A stretch of DNA of 64,000 nucleotides from an uncultured Clostridia bacterium (GTDB lineage: Bacteria > Bacillota > Clostridia > Oscillospirales > Oscillospiraceae), in NCBI GenBank assembly GCA_946061515.1, contig CAMGRL010000004.1:16505-80504 (forward strand), read 5' to 3'. Numbering within the stretch: position 1 is the first letter of the stretch; each line of letters starts with the position of its first letter. Of the stretch, positions 33,172 to 42,798 are shown piece by piece. The position numbers and the translations under genes were made by a program. The notes below the pieces were generated by a model, which was not told the DNA's origin, ran no database searches, and was given only the letters and a program-made list of their open reading frames with translations.

Positions 33172-34131
33172 ATGAAAAAGAAGCTGATACGCTCTTTCTG
33201 CCTGGATATTCTGCTGGTGGGCATAGGGCTGAATGTCTTTGCTCTGTTTCACCATGTGCTCGATTTCTCTCCCAAGACTGAGCCGGTGGAGCTTGTGGCC
33301 CCTGCGGCGCCTGAGCCGTCTGCGCCGGTCACCGGCGAGGACGCCGGGCCTGTGCCTGAAGAGCCGGAGCGCCCGCTGACATGGCGGGAGAAGTTCGCGG
33401 ATAAGTTTACCGACGGCGATGTGGTCCAAACGGAAAACGCGTATATGAGCGAGAATATCAATGTCACCTTTTCCAGAATTGAAGAGGACGGCATCATATA
33501 TCACGTCGCCGATATATACATCACCGATATCCGGTATCTGAGAGGCGGTTTTTCCCACGGTGTGTACTCCGCGCGCAGTGCGCCGATAAGTGAGACAGCT
33601 TCTCTCTATAATGCTGTTGTGGCCCTTTCCGGCGACCACTACGGCGGGAGATACGAGGGCATCGTCGTTCGAAACGGCGTGCTCTACAGAGAGTCGCGCT
33701 TTGCTGATGTCTGCGTTCTCTACACCGACGGCGTGATGGCGACCTTTGCCGACGAGGACTTTGACCTTGAGGCCGAAAGCGAAAAGGGCCTATGGCAGGT
33801 GTGGAGCTTTGGCCCCATGCTTCTTGATAACGGTCAGGCCATGACCGAATTCAAGAGCGACGTTCAGCGTCCAAATCCCCGTTCGGCTATCGGTTATTTT
33901 GAGCCCGGACATTACTGCTTTGTTCAGGTGGACGGGCGCATTGAATCGTCGAGGGGAATGACGCTTGAAGAGCTCTCTCAGCTTTTTGCCGATCTGGGCT
34001 GCACGGCGGCGTACAACCTTGACGGCGGCCAGTCATCCGGTTTTGTGTGGCAGGGGCAGCTGCAGAGCTATCCCTATAAAAGACCTGTTTACGACATCAT
34101 CTATGTGTCGGAGACCATCGGGGAGGATTGA
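33172..34131 (+). CDS. phosphodiester glycosidase (NAGPA) family protein
   Basis: 319 residues, signal-anchor at about 6-28, then a Pro-rich linker. The catalytic NAGPA/phosphodiester glycosidase domain (about 90-315) has the family hallmarks ALSGDHYGG near the start and YNLDGGQSSGFVWQG near the end. Bacterial members act on phosphodiester-linked surface sugars or teichoic acids. ATG 33172 is 7 bp after the LRR stop with AAGGA adjacent; the longer frame overlaps the LRR gene and is rejected. Confidence 0.87.
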   Translation: MKKKLIRSFCLDILLVGIGLNVFALFHHVLDFSPKTEPVELVAPAAPEPSAPVTGEDAGPVPEEPERPLTWREKFADKFTDGDVVQTENAYMSENINVTFSRIEEDGIIYHVADIYITDIRYLRGGFSHGVYSARSAPISETASLYNAVVALSGDHYGGRYEGIVVRNGVLYRESRFADVCVLYTDGVMATFADEDFDLEAESEKGLWQVWSFGPMLLDNGQAMTEFKSDVQRPNPRSAIGYFEPGHYCFVQVDGRIESSRGMTLEELSQLFADLGCTAAYNLDGGQSSGFVWQGQLQSYPYKRPVYDIIYVSETIGED

Positions 34132-34132
34132 T

Positions 34133-34357
34133 ATGATAAAGCGTGTATTGGCGCACAGCTGCATTGTGCTTTCCCTCATCTTCATGGTGCTTTGGGTGCT
34201 GGACAGAGTGAATGCGGCAATGCACTTTCTGAGCAGAGATGTATTCAAGATCCCGTTTTTGATTTTCCTTATTCTCGTTTTGATCCTTGCGGTTATCCTT
34301 GTGGTGGAGGACGCCCGGCAAAGCTGCGGCGACGCGCAGGAAACAAAGAGAAAATAG
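34133..34357 (+). CDS. small membrane protein, two helices
   Basis: 74 residues. Two hydrophobic segments (about 7-24 and 40-58) separated by a short loop, then a hydrophilic C-terminal tail with one Cys. ATG 34133 starts 1 bp after the glycosidase stop, preceded by GGGGAGG. It is the last gene before the ribosomal leader. Not recognised; it probably assists the neighbouring surface proteins. Confidence 0.6.
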   Translation: MIKRVLAHSCIVLSLIFMVLWVLDRVNAAMHFLSRDVFKIPFLIFLILVLILAVILVVEDARQSCGDAQETKRK

Positions 34358-34378
34358 CATGAAAATGCGCAAAAACGC

Positions 34379-34489
34379 TTGACAAGCCGTGCTTGTCGTG
34401 GTATCCTATCAAGGCCGCATTGAAGGGGTTTACAAGAGAGAACTGTCTCCGCCCCAAGAGCGAGACCTGTAAAGAGGGAGGAAAAATCA
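34379..34489 (+). promoter_or_regulatory. rplU promoter and ribosomal protein L21 leader
   Basis: TTGACA (34379-34384), 17-bp spacer, TATCCT (34402-34407). The roughly 75-nt leader has paired segments (TTTACA near 34430 with TGTAAA near 34470) and the position and layout of the Firmicutes L21 autoregulatory leader. The motif match is by eye. Confidence 0.6.
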
Positions 34490-34804
34490 ATGAAGCATGC
34501 TATCATCGTGACCGGCGGCAAGCAGTACCGCGTTGCCGAGGGCGACGTTATCTTTGTGGAAAAGCTTGACGTTGCAGCAGGTGAGTCCGTCAAGTTCGAC
34601 CAGGTTCTGGCCGTGATCGACGGCGAGACCGCAAAGTTCGGCGCACCTGTGATCGAAGGCGCATCCGTCTCCGCCAATGTGGTGAAGAACGGCAAGGGCG
34701 CAAAGGTCCGCGTCTACAAGATGAAGCCCAAAAAGGGCTACCGCAGGACTCAGGGCCACAGACAGCCCTACACCAAGGTCCAGATCGAGACCATCAACGC
34801 ATAA
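34490..34804 (+). CDS. rplU: 50S ribosomal protein L21
   Basis: 104 residues, full-length L21: [17 protein letters not shown] at the start, the [12 protein letters not shown] turn, and [20 protein letters not shown] at the C-terminus. It binds 23S rRNA. Ribosome-binding site GAGGGAGG before ATG 34490. It is followed 39 bp later by rpmA; the cysteine protease gene prp usually found between them in Firmicutes is absent. Confidence 0.97.
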   Translation: MKHAIIVTGGKQYRVAEGDVIFVEKLDVAAGESVKFDQVLAVIDGETAKFGAPVIEGASVSANVVKNGKGAKVRVYKMKPKKGYRRTQGHRQPYTKVQIETINA

Positions 34805-34843
34805 TTTCCGCAACTGATATTGACTTATGGAGGTGTAACCTAA

Positions 34844-35107
34844 ATGGCACATAAAAAAGGTATGGGTTCTACCAAGAACGGCCGCGACAGCGAGTCTAAG
34901 CGTCTTGGTGCCAAGAGAGCCGACGGACAGTTTGTTCTGGCCGGCAACATCCTTGTCAGACAGCGCGGAACCAAGATCCACCCGGGTACCAATGTTGGTA
35001 AGGGTAAGGACGACACTCTGTTCGCCCTCGTGGACGGCACCGTGAAGTTCGAGCGCATGGGCAAGGACCGCAAGAAGGTCTCTGTTTACGAAGAAATCGC
35101 TCAGTAA
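34844..35107 (+). CDS. rpmA: 50S ribosomal protein L27
   Basis: 87 residues, beginning [20 protein letters not shown]. This is the mature-type N-terminus; the FF-containing extension cleaved by Prp in many Firmicutes is missing, which agrees with the missing prp gene. The rest ([28 protein letters not shown]) is typical. L27 reaches the peptidyl-transferase centre. It is followed by a terminator before obgE. Confidence 0.97.
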   Translation: MAHKKGMGSTKNGRDSESKRLGAKRADGQFVLAGNILVRQRGTKIHPGTNVGKGKDDTLFALVDGTVKFERMGKDRKKVSVYEEIAQ

Positions 35108-35117
35108 ATGTTGACAA

Positions 35118-35146
35118 AAGGCCGGACATAATTGTCCGGCTTTTTT
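35118..35146 (+). terminator. rho-independent terminator after rpmA
   Basis: 8-bp stem GCCGGACA/TGTCCGGC (35121-35128 with 35133-35140) and T6. Some read-through to obgE is expected. Confidence 0.8.
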
Positions 35147-35174
35147 CTATCCATGGAAGGAAGGGGAGGCAGAA

Positions 35175-36458
35175 ATGGCATCTTCTTTTGTAGATAAGGC
35201 GCGGATCACCATCAAGGCCGGCAACGGCGGCGACGGTGCGGTAGCCTTCCACAGAGAAAAATATGTGGCGGCAGGCGGCCCCGACGGGGGCGACGGCGGC
35301 CGCGGCGGAAACATTGTTTTCGTTGTTGACGACAATATGTCCACGCTGATGGACTTTCGATACAAGCGCAAATATGTGGCGGGCAACGGTATGCCCGGCC
35401 AGGGCAAGCGCTGCTACGGCAAGGACGGTGAGTCCCTGTATATTAAAGTCCCCAGAGGCACCATCATCCGGGATACGGAGACCGGGGCCATCATGCACGA
35501 TATGTCCACCGGGGAAAACTGGGTGGCGGCAAAAGGCGGCCGGGGCGGCTGGGGCAATATGCACTTTGCCACGCCTACCCGTCAGGTGCCCCGCTTTGCC
35601 AAGCCCGGCCTGCCCGGGGAGAGCCACGACATCACCCTGGAGCTGAAGCTTCTGGCAGACGTGGGTCTGGTGGGCTTTCCCAACGTGGGCAAATCTACCT
35701 TGCTCTCCGTGGTCAGCAAGGCCCATCCCAAAATCGCCAATTACCACTTCACCACCCTGTTTCCCAACCTGGGTGTGGTGTATGTGGATGAAGGCGTCTC
35801 CTTCGTCATGGCGGATATCCCCGGCATTATCGAGGGCGCGTCTGAAGGCGCTGGCCTGGGACATGATTTTCTCCGCCATATTGACCGCTGCCGCCTGCTG
35901 ATCCATCTGGTGGACGTGTCCGGCAGCGAGGGCCGTGACCCGGTGGAGGATTTTGACGCCATCAACGCGGAGCTGCACGAGTATGACCCGGCTCTGGCCG
36001 AGAGGCCCCAGATCGTTGCGGCCAACAAGTGCGACCTGCTGGGCGATGACCGGGAGAACATCCAGCGCCTGAAAGAGCATGTGGAGGCGCTGGGCTACAG
36101 CTTCTTCGAGATGAGCGCCGTCACCCACGAGGGAACCAGAGATCTGGTCAAGGAGTGCGCCCGCCGCCTGGCGGAGCTTCCGCCGGTGGCCAGCTATGAG
36201 GCGGACTATGTGCCGCCCGAACCGGTGATCGACACCTCCGAGGCTCTGGACATCCGCCAGTTCGACGACATGTGGGTGGTGGAAGGCCCCTGGCTCCAGC
36301 GCCTCGTGGCCACCATCAACTTTTCCGATTATGAGAGCCGCATGTATTTCGACCGGGTCCTCCGGGAATCCGGCGTGTTCCAGCGCATGGAGGAAATGGG
36401 CGTCAAGGACGGCGACACCGTCAGCATGTACGACCTGATGTTTGAATATAAGGATTAA
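35175..36458 (+). CDS. obgE: GTPase Obg
   Basis: 427 residues with the three Obg domains. N-terminal Obg fold (1-158) rich in GGDGG repeats (KAGNGGDGAVAFHREK, GGPDGGDGGRGGN). G domain (159-330) with G1 GFPNVGKST, G3 DIPGIIEGA and G4 NKCD. C-terminal OCT domain (about 345-427). Obg acts in 50S assembly and stress or sporulation control. The order rplU-rpmA-obgE is conserved. ATG 35175 follows GGAAGGGGAGG. Confidence 0.97.
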   Translation: MASSFVDKARITIKAGNGGDGAVAFHREKYVAAGGPDGGDGGRGGNIVFVVDDNMSTLMDFRYKRKYVAGNGMPGQGKRCYGKDGESLYIKVPRGTIIRDTETGAIMHDMSTGENWVAAKGGRGGWGNMHFATPTRQVPRFAKPGLPGESHDITLELKLLADVGLVGFPNVGKSTLLSVVSKAHPKIANYHFTTLFPNLGVVYVDEGVSFVMADIPGIIEGASEGAGLGHDFLRHIDRCRLLIHLVDVSGSEGRDPVEDFDAINAELHEYDPALAERPQIVAANKCDLLGDDRENIQRLKEHVEALGYSFFEMSAVTHEGTRDLVKECARRLAELPPVASYEADYVPPEPVIDTSEALDIRQFDDMWVVEGPWLQRLVATINFSDYESRMYFDRVLRESGVFQRMEEMGVKDGDTVSMYDLMFEYKD

Positions 36459-36474
36459 ATCCGCATTTTTAATA

Positions 36475-36525
36475 AAGCACTGCGTCCGGCAGACCGGTAA
36501 GGGGTCTGCCGGACGCGGTGCTTTT
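36475..36525 (+). terminator. rho-independent terminator after obgE
   Basis: Long stem, 21 bp with one mismatch (36475-36495 with 36503-36523), ending in TTTT. Confidence 0.8.
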
Positions 36526-36616
36526 GACCTTTCTCAACGATTGTTGAAGTTCAGTTGAGATTAAGTTGCAATTTTGAATTTATACTTTGCCCATAAAATG
36601 AGAGAGGTACTGAGCG

Positions 36617-37192
36617 ATGAAGCAGATAACGAGAAAACAGATCTTTACCATCCCAAATTTTCTGTCCTTTTTGCGGCTGTGCATGATCCCGCTGATCATC
36701 TGGCTGTACTGTGCGCAGAAAAACTACGTCCTTACCGCCGTAGTGCTGGTGCTGTCCGGCCTGACGGACACGATCGACGGCTTTATTGCCCGCCGCTTCA
36801 ACATGGTTACGGATCTGGGAAAAGCCCTTGACCCTATCGCGGACAAGCTGACCCAGGCGTCGGTGATGTTTTGTCTGCTGACCCGCTTTCAGATGATGCT
36901 TGTTCCGCTGCTGCTTCTCATCTTCAAGGAAGTGTGCAACGGCATTATGAGCCTTTTCGTCATCAAAAAGACCGGCAAGGTCTGCGGCGCGGACTGGCAC
37001 GGCAAGGTCTGTACCTGGCTTCTCTACGCCATGATGTTTCTGCACATCGTCTGGTTTGATATTTCCCGCCAATGGTCAACGGCGCTTATCAGTATCTGTG
37101 TGATCATGATGACCGTTTCCTTCGCGCTGTACATGGTCCGAAATTACAAGATGCTGACAAAAGAGGTTACGAACAATGATAACGCTGCTTAA
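36617..37192 (+). CDS. CDP-alcohol phosphatidyltransferase
   Basis: 191-residue membrane enzyme. The family catalytic motif D-x2-D-G-x2-A-R-x8-G-x3-D-x3-D is intact: LTDTIDGFIARRFNMVTD with LGKALDPIADK (about residues 51-78). It transfers a phosphatidyl group from CDP-diacylglycerol to an alcohol such as glycerol 3-phosphate; whether it is PgsA cannot be decided here. It overlaps the following ABC exporter gene by 17 bp, which suggests coupled expression. Confidence 0.9.
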   Translation: MKQITRKQIFTIPNFLSFLRLCMIPLIIWLYCAQKNYVLTAVVLVLSGLTDTIDGFIARRFNMVTDLGKALDPIADKLTQASVMFCLLTRFQMMLVPLLLLIFKEVCNGIMSLFVIKKTGKVCGADWHGKVCTWLLYAMMFLHIVWFDISRQWSTALISICVIMMTVSFALYMVRNYKMLTKEVTNNDNAA

Positions 37193-38957
37193 AAAAATGC
37201 GGCGGAGAGAGAAGCTCATGGCTCTGCTGTGTGTTCTTCTGGTACTGGGTCAGGTGTATTTTGACCTGGCCATGCCGGATTACATGAGCGATCTCACCGT
37301 CATGATACAGACACCCGGCTCCGTGCAGTCCGAGATCTGGAGCGTGGGCGGAAAAATGCTGGGCTGCGCTCTCGCCAGTATGGCCCTTGCGGTGATCGCG
37401 GGCTATTTCGCGGCCCAGACCGCCGCCGGCTTCAGCTATACCGTGAGAGAAGAGATCTTCGACAAGGTCTCTTCCTTCGGCAAGCAGGAGATGAACGGCT
37501 TTTCCGTGCCCAGCCTGATCGTGAGGACAACCAATGACGTGACCCAGATCCAGATGCTCATCGCCATGGGATTGCAGATCCTGATCAAGGCCCCGGTGAT
37601 GGCGGTCTGGGCCGTCATCAAGATCATCAACAAGAGCTGGGAGCTTTCCGCCCTTACGGCCTGCTTTGTGGTCTTTCTGCTGTCGGTGATGATCGTTACG
37701 CTGATCGTCCTGCTGCCCAGATTCAGGAAGGTGCAGCGGCAGACCGACGACATCAACCGCATCGCCCGGGAGGAATTAAACGGCATCAGCGTGATACACG
37801 CCTTCAACGCCGAGGAATACCAGAACAAAAAATTCAGCCAGGCAAACGACGCGCTGACCAATACCCAGCTTTTCAACCAGCGGACCTTCGCGGCCCTCAT
37901 GCCGCTGATGAGTCTGGGTATGAGCGCCCTGTCCCTGGGCATCTACTGGCTGGGCGCCTCACTCATCGAAAATATCCCTGTCACGGACCTTATGGCCCGC
38001 ATTGCCCTGTCGGGTGATGTGGTGGTGTTCAGTACCTACGCCACCTTTGTGGTCATGTCGCTGATGATGATCGTGATGATCTTTATGATGCTCCCGGCGG
38101 CCCAGGTCTCCGCGGTGAGGATCAATGAGATATTAAAGACCGAACCCGCTGTCAAAGAAGGCAAAAGGGGAGAGGGGACAGAGCGGGGCACCCTGGAATT
38201 TCGCAATGTGTCCTTCCAATACCCGGACAGCAGCCACCCCGTGCTGAAGAATATCAGCTTTCAGGCAAAACGGGGAGAGACCGTGGCCTTTATCGGCGCC
38301 ACCGGCAGCGGCAAGACCACGCTGGTCAGCCTGGCCGCCCGCTTCTTTGACGCAACGGCTGGACAGGTGCTCTTGGACGGCGAGGATATCCGGGAATACA
38401 GCTTCAAGGCGCTTTATGATAAGCTGGGCTATGTGACACAGAAGGCCGTGCTGTTCTCCGGCTCCGTGGAGGAAAACGTGAATTTCGGCGAGAGCGACGC
38501 CGCCGTGTCCGAGGAGAACACATGGGAGGCCCTGAACGTCTCCCAGGCCGCTGAATTTGTGGAGCGTATGCCGGAAAAGCTGGGCGAAAAGATCGAGATC
38601 GGCGGAGGCAATCTGTCCGGCGGTCAGAAGCAGAGAATATCCATCGCACGGGCTCTGGCCAGAAAACCGGAGATCCTGATTTTTGACGACTCCTTCTCCG
38701 CCCTGGACTATAAAACAGACGCTAAGCTGAGACGGGCCCTGGAGGATGAATTTCACGACACCACAAAGCTCATTGTGGCCCAGCGCATCGGCACCATAAA
38801 GAACGCGGATAAAATCGTGGTTCTGGACCACGGCCGGGCCGTGGGCCTTGGCCGCCATGAGGAGCTGATGGAAAACTGCCCGGTCTACCGGGAGATCGCG
38901 CTCTCCCAGCTCTCCGCCCGGGAGCTTGGGGACAAGGAGGAAAACCATGCATCCTAA
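37176..38957 (+). CDS. ABC exporter half-transporter, degenerate-site subunit
   Basis: 593 residues: six-helix exporter domain (1-320) plus ATPase (330-593). Walker A GATGSGKTT, Q-loop VTQKAVLFSG, signature LSGGQKQR. The Walker B region is ILIFDDSFSALD, with Asp in place of the catalytic Glu, and the switch is VAQRIGT with Gln instead of His. These changes mark the noncanonical half of a heterodimeric exporter such as TM287/288 or BmrCD. ATG 37176 lies inside the end of the preceding gene, with AGAGG upstream. The partner is the next gene (11-bp overlap). Confidence 0.93.
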   Translation: MITLLKKMRRREKLMALLCVLLVLGQVYFDLAMPDYMSDLTVMIQTPGSVQSEIWSVGGKMLGCALASMALAVIAGYFAAQTAAGFSYTVREEIFDKVSSFGKQEMNGFSVPSLIVRTTNDVTQIQMLIAMGLQILIKAPVMAVWAVIKIINKSWELSALTACFVVFLLSVMIVTLIVLLPRFRKVQRQTDDINRIAREELNGISVIHAFNAEEYQNKKFSQANDALTNTQLFNQRTFAALMPLMSLGMSALSLGIYWLGASLIENIPVTDLMARIALSGDVVVFSTYATFVVMSLMMIVMIFMMLPAAQVSAVRINEILKTEPAVKEGKRGEGTERGTLEFRNVSFQYPDSSHPVLKNISFQAKRGETVAFIGATGSGKTTLVSLAARFFDATAGQVLLDGEDIREYSFKALYDKLGYVTQKAVLFSGSVEENVNFGESDAAVSEENTWEALNVSQAAEFVERMPEKLGEKIEIGGGNLSGGQKQRISIARALARKPEILIFDDSFSALDYKTDAKLRRALEDEFHDTTKLIVAQRIGTIKNADKIVVLDHGRAVGLGRHEELMENCPVYREIALSQLSARELGDKEENHAS

Positions 38958-40737
38958 AAGACATGTTGTTTATACCGGCGAAAAAGTGGATATGGGCGGC
39001 CAGCTTTCCCGCCTGATCGGCCATGCAAAGGATATCGTTCTTCCTTTTATTGTGGCCATCCTTTTTGCCTGCGGCGGCGTGGTGCTGACCATCATCGGCC
39101 CAAACCAGCTTTCAAAAATCACACAGTATATTATCGACGGCATTGCTACGGGCATCGACATGGAGGCCATCGCCAGAACGGCCCTTTTCCTGTTGGGCTT
39201 GTATGTTCTCAGCGCCATATTCAGCTTCATCCAGCATTTTATTCTGGCAACAGTGACCCTTCGCCTGTCAAACCGGCTGCGTGCGGACATATTTGACAAG
39301 GTGAACCGGGCGCCCATGAAGCTCTTCGGGCGGATCCCCTACGGCGATATCCTCAGCCGCATGACCAACGATGTGAACACCCTGGTCCAGAGCCTTTCCA
39401 ACAGCCTGCCCTCCATGGTCTCCGCCGCGGCCCAGTTTATCGGCTGCCTGGTGATGATGTTCATCACTGAGTGGCACATGAGCCTTGCCGCCATCGGGGC
39501 CACGCTGCTGGGCTTTGCCCTGATGGGGCTGATCATGTCCCGGTCACAGAAATACTTCCTGGACAGACAGACCTCCCTGGGCCAGCTCAACGGATACGTG
39601 GAGGAGATGTACACCGGACACGACGTGGTCCGCATCTCCCGGGCGGAAAAGAAGATGAAATCGGAGTTTGACCGGCTCAACAAAGAGGTCTATCAGGCCA
39701 ACAGAAAGTCACAGTTCATTTCCGGCATCATGCAGCCGCTGATGGGCTTTGTGGGGAATCTCGGCTATGTGGCGGTGTGCATTTACGGCTCCAAGCTGGC
39801 CATGGACGGCGTTATCGACTTTGGCGTTATTGTGGCCTTCATCATGTATGTGCGTCTCTTCACCTCCCCGCTGAGTACGCTTGCCCAGGGCATGACCCAG
39901 ATGCAGGCCGCGGCGGCGGCAGGAAAACGGGTGTTCGATTTCCTTGAAGAGGAGGAACTGGAGGACGAGAGCGAAAAGGAGAGCTATACCGCGCCCGTCA
40001 AAGGCCAGGTTGAATTTAAAAACCTGCGCTTTGGCTACAGCGAGGATCAGAAAAACGCCGTAATCAAGGATTTCTCCGCCAGCGTAAAGCCGGGACAGAA
40101 GATCGCCATCGTCGGCCCCACCGGCGCGGGAAAGACCACCATTGTCAACCTGCTCATGCGCTTTTATGAGCTTTGGGACGGCAGCATCCTGATCGACGGG
40201 GTGCCCACATCCCAAATGAAGCGGGAGGATGTACACAGCATGTTCTCCATGGTACTCCAAGACACCTGGATGTTCCAGGGCACAGTCAGGGAAAATCTGG
40301 TGTTCAACTGCCAACAGGTCCCCGATGAAACGATCGAAAAGGCCTGCCGGGCCTGCGGCATCTGGGACTTTGTGGAGTCACTGCCGGAAGGGCTTGACAC
40401 AGTGCTCACGGAAAACACCAGCATCTCCGCCGGACAAAAGCAGCTGTTCACCATTGCCCGGGCCATGATCCAGAACCGGCCCATGCTGATTCTGGACGAG
40501 GCCACCTCCTCTGTGGATACCCGCACAGAGCTGATGACTCAGAAAGCGATGGATGAGCTGATGAAGGACCGCACCAGCTTTGTGATCGCCCATAGGCTGT
40601 CCACCATTAAAAACGCCGATTTGATCCTTGTTCTGAAGGACGGCAACATTATCGAACAGGGCGACCACGAGACGCTGCTCAAACAGGGCGGCTTCTACGC
40701 GGAGCTGTACAACAGTCAATTTGACAAGACCGCATAA
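38947..40737 (+). CDS. ABC exporter half-transporter, canonical catalytic subunit
   Basis: 596 residues: six-helix domain (about 20-330) and ATPase (345-590). Walker A GPTGAGKTT, Walker B MLILDEATSSVD with the catalytic Glu, H-loop VIAHRLST. The signature is altered (ISAGQKQL), as expected for the subunit paired with the degenerate Walker B partner. ATG 38947 has GGAGG 6 bp upstream and overlaps the previous stop by 11 bp; the longer TTG frame is not credible. The heterodimer probably exports a lipid, drug or peptide; the substrate cannot be read from sequence. Confidence 0.93.
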   Translation: MHPKRHVVYTGEKVDMGGQLSRLIGHAKDIVLPFIVAILFACGGVVLTIIGPNQLSKITQYIIDGIATGIDMEAIARTALFLLGLYVLSAIFSFIQHFILATVTLRLSNRLRADIFDKVNRAPMKLFGRIPYGDILSRMTNDVNTLVQSLSNSLPSMVSAAAQFIGCLVMMFITEWHMSLAAIGATLLGFALMGLIMSRSQKYFLDRQTSLGQLNGYVEEMYTGHDVVRISRAEKKMKSEFDRLNKEVYQANRKSQFISGIMQPLMGFVGNLGYVAVCIYGSKLAMDGVIDFGVIVAFIMYVRLFTSPLSTLAQGMTQMQAAAAAGKRVFDFLEEEELEDESEKESYTAPVKGQVEFKNLRFGYSEDQKNAVIKDFSASVKPGQKIAIVGPTGAGKTTIVNLLMRFYELWDGSILIDGVPTSQMKREDVHSMFSMVLQDTWMFQGTVRENLVFNCQQVPDETIEKACRACGIWDFVESLPEGLDTVLTENTSISAGQKQLFTIARAMIQNRPMLILDEATSSVDTRTELMTQKAMDELMKDRTSFVIAHRLSTIKNADLILVLKDGNIIEQGDHETLLKQGGFYAELYNSQFDKTA

Positions 40738-40762
40738 AAGCAGAGAAAGAGAGGAAAATAAC

Positions 40763-40960
40763 ATGAACAAATTTTTAAAAGCCATGCTCAGGCATACGAC
40801 TACGGTCAGCATCATCTCTGCAATCCTGCTCCTGCTCAGTGCGGCCGCGCTGATCTTCAAGCCGGAGATCATTCTGCTGATCCTCCGGTATGGGTTTGCT
40901 GTACTGAATGTTATTTTGGCTGTGTGGCTGATCGTTTCTCTGATTCGGAGTAAAATATAA
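40763..40960 (+). CDS. small membrane protein
   Basis: 65 residues with two hydrophobic segments (about 14-32 and 36-58) and a basic N-terminus (MNKFLKAMLRHTTT). ATG 40763 follows AGAGAGG, 25 bp after the ABC subunit and 23 bp before ftsH. Not recognised; it may be an accessory of the exporter or a substrate or partner of FtsH. Confidence 0.55.
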   Translation: MNKFLKAMLRHTTTVSIISAILLLLSAAALIFKPEIILLILRYGFAVLNVILAVWLIVSLIRSKI

Positions 40961-40983
40961 AACATATTAAGAGGTGTAAAAAC

Positions 40984-42798
40984 ATGCAGGAAGTAAAAAA
41001 ACCGCGTAAACCGCTAATCTTTTATTATACCATTGCCCTTGTGATACTGCTGCTGTTCAACCTTCTGGCCATGCCTTATATCAATGCCTACCAAGTCAAA
41101 GAGGTTGACTACGGCACCTTTATGTCCATGACGGAGGAACAGAATATCGGCAAGGTGGAAGTCATGGACAACCAGATCGTCTTCACCGATAAGGCGGAGG
41201 AGAACATCTACAAGACCGGCCGTATGGATGATCCCCAGATGGTTGACCGTCTGTATAACTCCGGCGCTGAATTTGCCAGTGAGATCGTGGAGGAGACCTC
41301 CCCGCTGCTGACCATTTTGCTCTACTGGGTTTTGCCCCTGGTGCTGTTTATCGCTCTCGGCCAATTCATGTATAAAAAGCTGATGGACAAGGCCAGCGGC
41401 GGCGCCAACTCCATGATGTTCAACATGGGAAAGAGCAACGCCAAGGTGTATGTGAAGTCCTCCGACGGCATCCGTTTTTCTGATGTGGCCGGTGTGGACG
41501 AGGCCAAGGAGAACCTGGCTGAGATCGTGGATTACCTGCACAATCCGGACAAATACCGGCAGATCGGCGCATCCATGCCCAAGGGCGTGCTGCTGGTGGG
41601 CCCTCCGGGCACCGGTAAGACCATGCTGGCCAAGGCTGTAGCCGGCGAGGCCAATGTGCCCTTCTTCTCCATGTCCGGCTCGGAATTTGTGGAGATGTTC
41701 GTGGGCATGGGCGCATCCAAGGTCCGCGACCTGTTCAAGCAGGCCAAGGAGAAGGCCCCCTGCATCGTGTTTATCGATGAGATCGACGCTATCGGCAAAA
41801 AACGGGACGGTCAGCTGGGCAGCAACGACGAGCGGGAGCAGACATTGAACCAGCTGCTTACCGAGATGGACGGCTTTGAGGGCAACAGCGGCGTAATTAT
41901 CCTTGCCGCCACCAACCGCCCTGAATCTCTGGACCCGGCCCTGACCCGACCAGGCCGCTTTGACCGGCGGGTGCCCGTGGAGCTGCCCGACCTGAAGGGC
42001 AGGGAAGAGATCTTGAAGGTACACGCCAGAAAGGTGAAGATTGCCGACGATGTAAACTTCGGCAAGGTAGCCCGCATGGCCTCCGGCGCTTCCGGCGCGG
42101 AGCTTGCCAATATTGTCAATGAGGCGGCCCTCCGGGCTGTGCGCGACGGCAGAGGCTTCGCCACCCAGGCGGACCTGGAGGAGAGCATTGAGGTGGTCAT
42201 TGCCGGATACCAGAAGAAAAACGCCATCCTGACGGACAGGGAGAAGCGCATTGTGGCATACCATGAGATCGGACACGCCCTCGTGGCTGCAAAGCAGACC
42301 AATTCTGCCCCTGTGCAGAAGATCACCATCGTTCCCCGCACCTCCGGCGCTCTGGGCTACACCATGCAGGTGGAAGAGGGCGACCACTACCTGATGAGCA
42401 AGGAAGAGATCGAGAACAAGATCGCCACCTACACCGGCGGCCGGGCCGCTGAGGAAGTGGTATTCGGTTCTGTGACCACCGGCGCTTCCAATGACATTGA
42501 GCAGGCCACCAAGCTGGCCCGGGCCATGATCTCCCGCTACGGCATGAGCGAAGATTTCGACATGGTGGCCATGGAGACCGTCACCAACCAGTATCTGGGC
42601 GGCGACACGTCTCTGGCCTGCTCCGCCGAGACCCAGAGCAAGATCGACCAGCAGGTGATCGCTCTGGTGAAAAAGCAGCATGAAAAAGCCCTGGAGATCC
42701 TGCGCGAAAACCGGGAAAAGCTGGACGAGCTGGCAAAGTTTCTTTACGAAAAGGAGACCATCACCGGCGAGGAGTTCATGCACATTCTCAACGCCTGA
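40984..42798 (+). CDS. ftsH: ATP-dependent zinc metalloprotease FtsH
   Basis: 604 residues. Two N-terminal membrane helices (about 11-31 and 105-125) flank a short extracytoplasmic part. AAA+ domain: Walker A GPPGTGKT, pore loop FVGMGAS, Walker [15 protein letters not shown] region [19 protein letters not shown]. Protease domain: HEIGH zinc motif with the third ligand Asp in [12 protein letters not shown]. It degrades misassembled membrane and short-lived cytosolic proteins. GAGGTG precedes ATG 40984. Confidence 0.97.
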   Translation: MQEVKKPRKPLIFYYTIALVILLLFNLLAMPYINAYQVKEVDYGTFMSMTEEQNIGKVEVMDNQIVFTDKAEENIYKTGRMDDPQMVDRLYNSGAEFASEIVEETSPLLTILLYWVLPLVLFIALGQFMYKKLMDKASGGANSMMFNMGKSNAKVYVKSSDGIRFSDVAGVDEAKENLAEIVDYLHNPDKYRQIGASMPKGVLLVGPPGTGKTMLAKAVAGEANVPFFSMSGSEFVEMFVGMGASKVRDLFKQAKEKAPCIVFIDEIDAIGKKRDGQLGSNDEREQTLNQLLTEMDGFEGNSGVIILAATNRPESLDPALTRPGRFDRRVPVELPDLKGREEILKVHARKVKIADDVNFGKVARMASGASGAELANIVNEAALRAVRDGRGFATQADLEESIEVVIAGYQKKNAILTDREKRIVAYHEIGHALVAAKQTNSAPVQKITIVPRTSGALGYTMQVEEGDHYLMSKEEIENKIATYTGGRAAEEVVFGSVTTGASNDIEQATKLARAMISRYGMSEDFDMVAMETVTNQYLGGDTSLACSAETQSKIDQQVIALVKKQHEKALEILRENREKLDELAKFLYEKETITGEEFMHILNA

